Shown here in pieces: positions 4,667 to 5,573 of a DNA stretch of 5,573 bases (position 1 is its first letter; the number at the start of each line of letters is the position of its first letter). The stretch covers positions 1 through 5,573 of the forward strand of contig JAQUOO010000074.1 in assembly GCA_028717055.1 (NCBI GenBank). Reading direction: 5' to 3'. The notes below the pieces were generated by a model that ran no database searches, was not told the origin of the DNA, and worked only from the letters and a program-made list of their open reading frames with translations. A program made the translations under genes and the position numbers. Origin of the DNA: Candidatus Omnitrophota bacterium. GTDB taxonomy: Bacteria; Omnitrophota; Gorgyraeia; Gygaellales; Profunditerraquicolaceae.

Positions 4667-5573
4667 ATGGCAGATATGAATTTAGATAAAGTTCCTCCGC
4701 AGAATCTGGAAGCCGAAATGGCGGTATTAGGCTCGATGCTGCTGGATGAAGAAGCCATCGCCACTGCCGTAGAAACCCTCGACAGGAATTTCTTTTACAA
4801 AGACAGCCACCAAAGAATTTTCCAAGTCATATCCGACCTTTACGCCGCCAATAAAGCGGTGGATTTAATCACCTTGACCAATGCTTTAAAAAGCGATGGT
4901 TCGCTCGATTCGATAGGCGGAGTAAGTTATCTTACGTCTTTGGCCAATTCCGTCCCTACCTCGGCCAATATCGGGCACTATGTTTCGATAGTCAAGGAAA
5001 AAAGTATTCTGAGGTCTTTAATCAATAGCGCTACGAAAATCGTTTCGTTTTGTTATGAGAGCGACGGAAATGTAAGCGAAGTCGTGGATAACGCCGAAAA
5101 GCTGATTTTTGATATCAGCGAAAGGAAGGCCCAGGGGTCATATGTGCACCTTAAGGAAATCGTAAAAGACAGTATCGAGACGATAGATATCTTGTACAGG
5201 AAGAAGGCCCATGTTACGGGTATTCCTACCGGCTTTATAGATTTTGATATCAAGACTGCGGGATTGCAGAATTCCGATTTGATTATAGTTGCCGGCAGGC
5301 CTTCGATGGGGAAGAGCTCGCTTGCCTTGGGTATGGTTGAGCACGCAGGCATAGTGGAAAAGATACCCACCGCAATTTTTAGCTTGGAAATGTCCAAGGA
5401 ACAGCTTGTCCAAAGGATGCTTTGTTCGCATGCCAGAGTTGACGCGCAAAAGGTGCGCACTGGCTATTTGGCCACTTCGGATTGGCCGCGCCTGACCGCT
5501 GCGGCAGGGAAACTTTCCGAAGCCCCGATATTTATAGACGATACTCCCGGGATATCGGTAATGGAATTACGCG
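4667..5573 (+). CDS. dnaB: Replicative DNA helicase DnaB, 3' end cut by window edge
   Basis: DnaB is the hexameric 5'-3' helicase of the replication fork. 302 codons plus one base are present, about two thirds of the usual ~450. The N-terminal domain begins VPPQNLEAEMAVLGSMLLD (9-27) and includes HQRIFQVISDLY (48-59) and GGVSYLTSLANSVPTSANI (84-102). After the linker helix, the RecA-like domain begins GIPTGFIDFDIKTAGLQNSDL (185-205). Walker A is GRPSMGKS (210-217), followed by FSLEMSKEQLVQRML (238-252), and the segment PIFIDDTPGISVMELR (287-302) comes at the edge. No intein is seen at the Walker A site. An in-frame TAG at 4655-4657 makes ATG 4667 the earliest possible start; ATG 4676 is an alternative three codons later. 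Neither has a visible Shine-Dalgarno sequence. The Walker B and later motifs lie beyond the window. Confidence 0.96.
   Translation, partial: MADMNLDKVPPQNLEAEMAVLGSMLLDEEAIATAVETLDRNFFYKDSHQRIFQVISDLYAANKAVDLITLTNALKSDGSLDSIGGVSYLTSLANSVPTSANIGHYVSIVKEKSILRSLINSATKIVSFCYESDGNVSEVVDNAEKLIFDISERKAQGSYVHLKEIVKDSIETIDILYRKKAHVTGIPTGFIDFDIKTAGLQNSDLIIVAGRPSMGKSSLALGMVEHAGIVEKIPTAIFSLEMSKEQLVQRMLCSHARVDAQKVRTGYLATSDWPRLTAAAGKLSEAPIFIDDTPGISVMELR

Noticed and set aside
5294..5317. Intein at the DnaB Walker A site, a common intein location
   Set aside because: The motif GRPSMGKS is continuous and flanked by normal DnaB sequence.

Overview
The window is a co-directional (+ strand) block of bacterial housekeeping genes: the 3' part of a ribose-phosphate pyrophosphokinase gene (prs, cut by the left edge), ribosomal protein L25/CTC (rplY), peptidyl-tRNA hydrolase (pth), ribosomal protein S6 (rpsF), single-stranded DNA-binding protein (ssb), ribosomal protein S18 (rpsR), ribosomal protein L9 (rplI) and the 5' part of the replicative helicase gene (dnaB, cut by the right edge). 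All products were recognised from their translated sequences. The order joins two clusters that are widespread in bacteria: prs-rplY-pth, and rpsF-ssb-rpsR-rplI-dnaB. Together they supply PRPP for nucleotide synthesis, recycle peptidyl-tRNA, build ribosomes and run the replication fork.

Organism: certainly a bacterium. The gene order, the CTC-type L25 with a Lys/Glu-rich tail, the zinc-ligand form of S18 and above all the A/T-rich 'caaaattcaaaatcc' type palindromic repeats between genes suggest an uncultivated lineage such as Candidatus Omnitrophota (former OP3) or a neighbouring phylum. This is an inference from general familiarity, not from a search, and it is only moderately certain. Coding regions look moderate in G+C while the gaps are strikingly A/T-rich.

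Layout: 1-873 prs; 922-1626 rplY; 1646-1777 repeat copy R1; 1789-2388 pth; 2361-2454 a different, shorter interrupted inverted repeat with a G+C-rich hairpin inside; 2478-2768 rpsF; 2789-2920 repeat copy R2; 2988-3434 ssb; 3424-3726 rpsR, overlapping ssb by 11 bases; 3788-3919 repeat copy R3 inside a longer inverted repeat; 4015-4458 rplI; 4503-4627 repeat copy R4; 4667-5573 dnaB. No gene-free stretch exceeds 300 bases; the longest is 288 bases (3727-4014) and is mostly repeat.

The genes are ordinary. The unusual part is the intergenic DNA: every gap longer than 100 bases holds one copy of the same roughly 132-bp near-palindrome, always in the same orientation, with R2 and R3 differing at only 4 of 132 positions. 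If the block is transcribed as one unit, the mRNA would carry a large A/U-rich hairpin at almost every gene junction. Smaller points are an SSB without the usual acidic-Phe C-terminal tip, an S18 with a basic N-terminal extension of about 30 residues, a Pth whose last residues are encoded by repeat-like DNA, a variant PRPP-binding loop in Prs, and no visible Shine-Dalgarno sequence for pth and dnaB.
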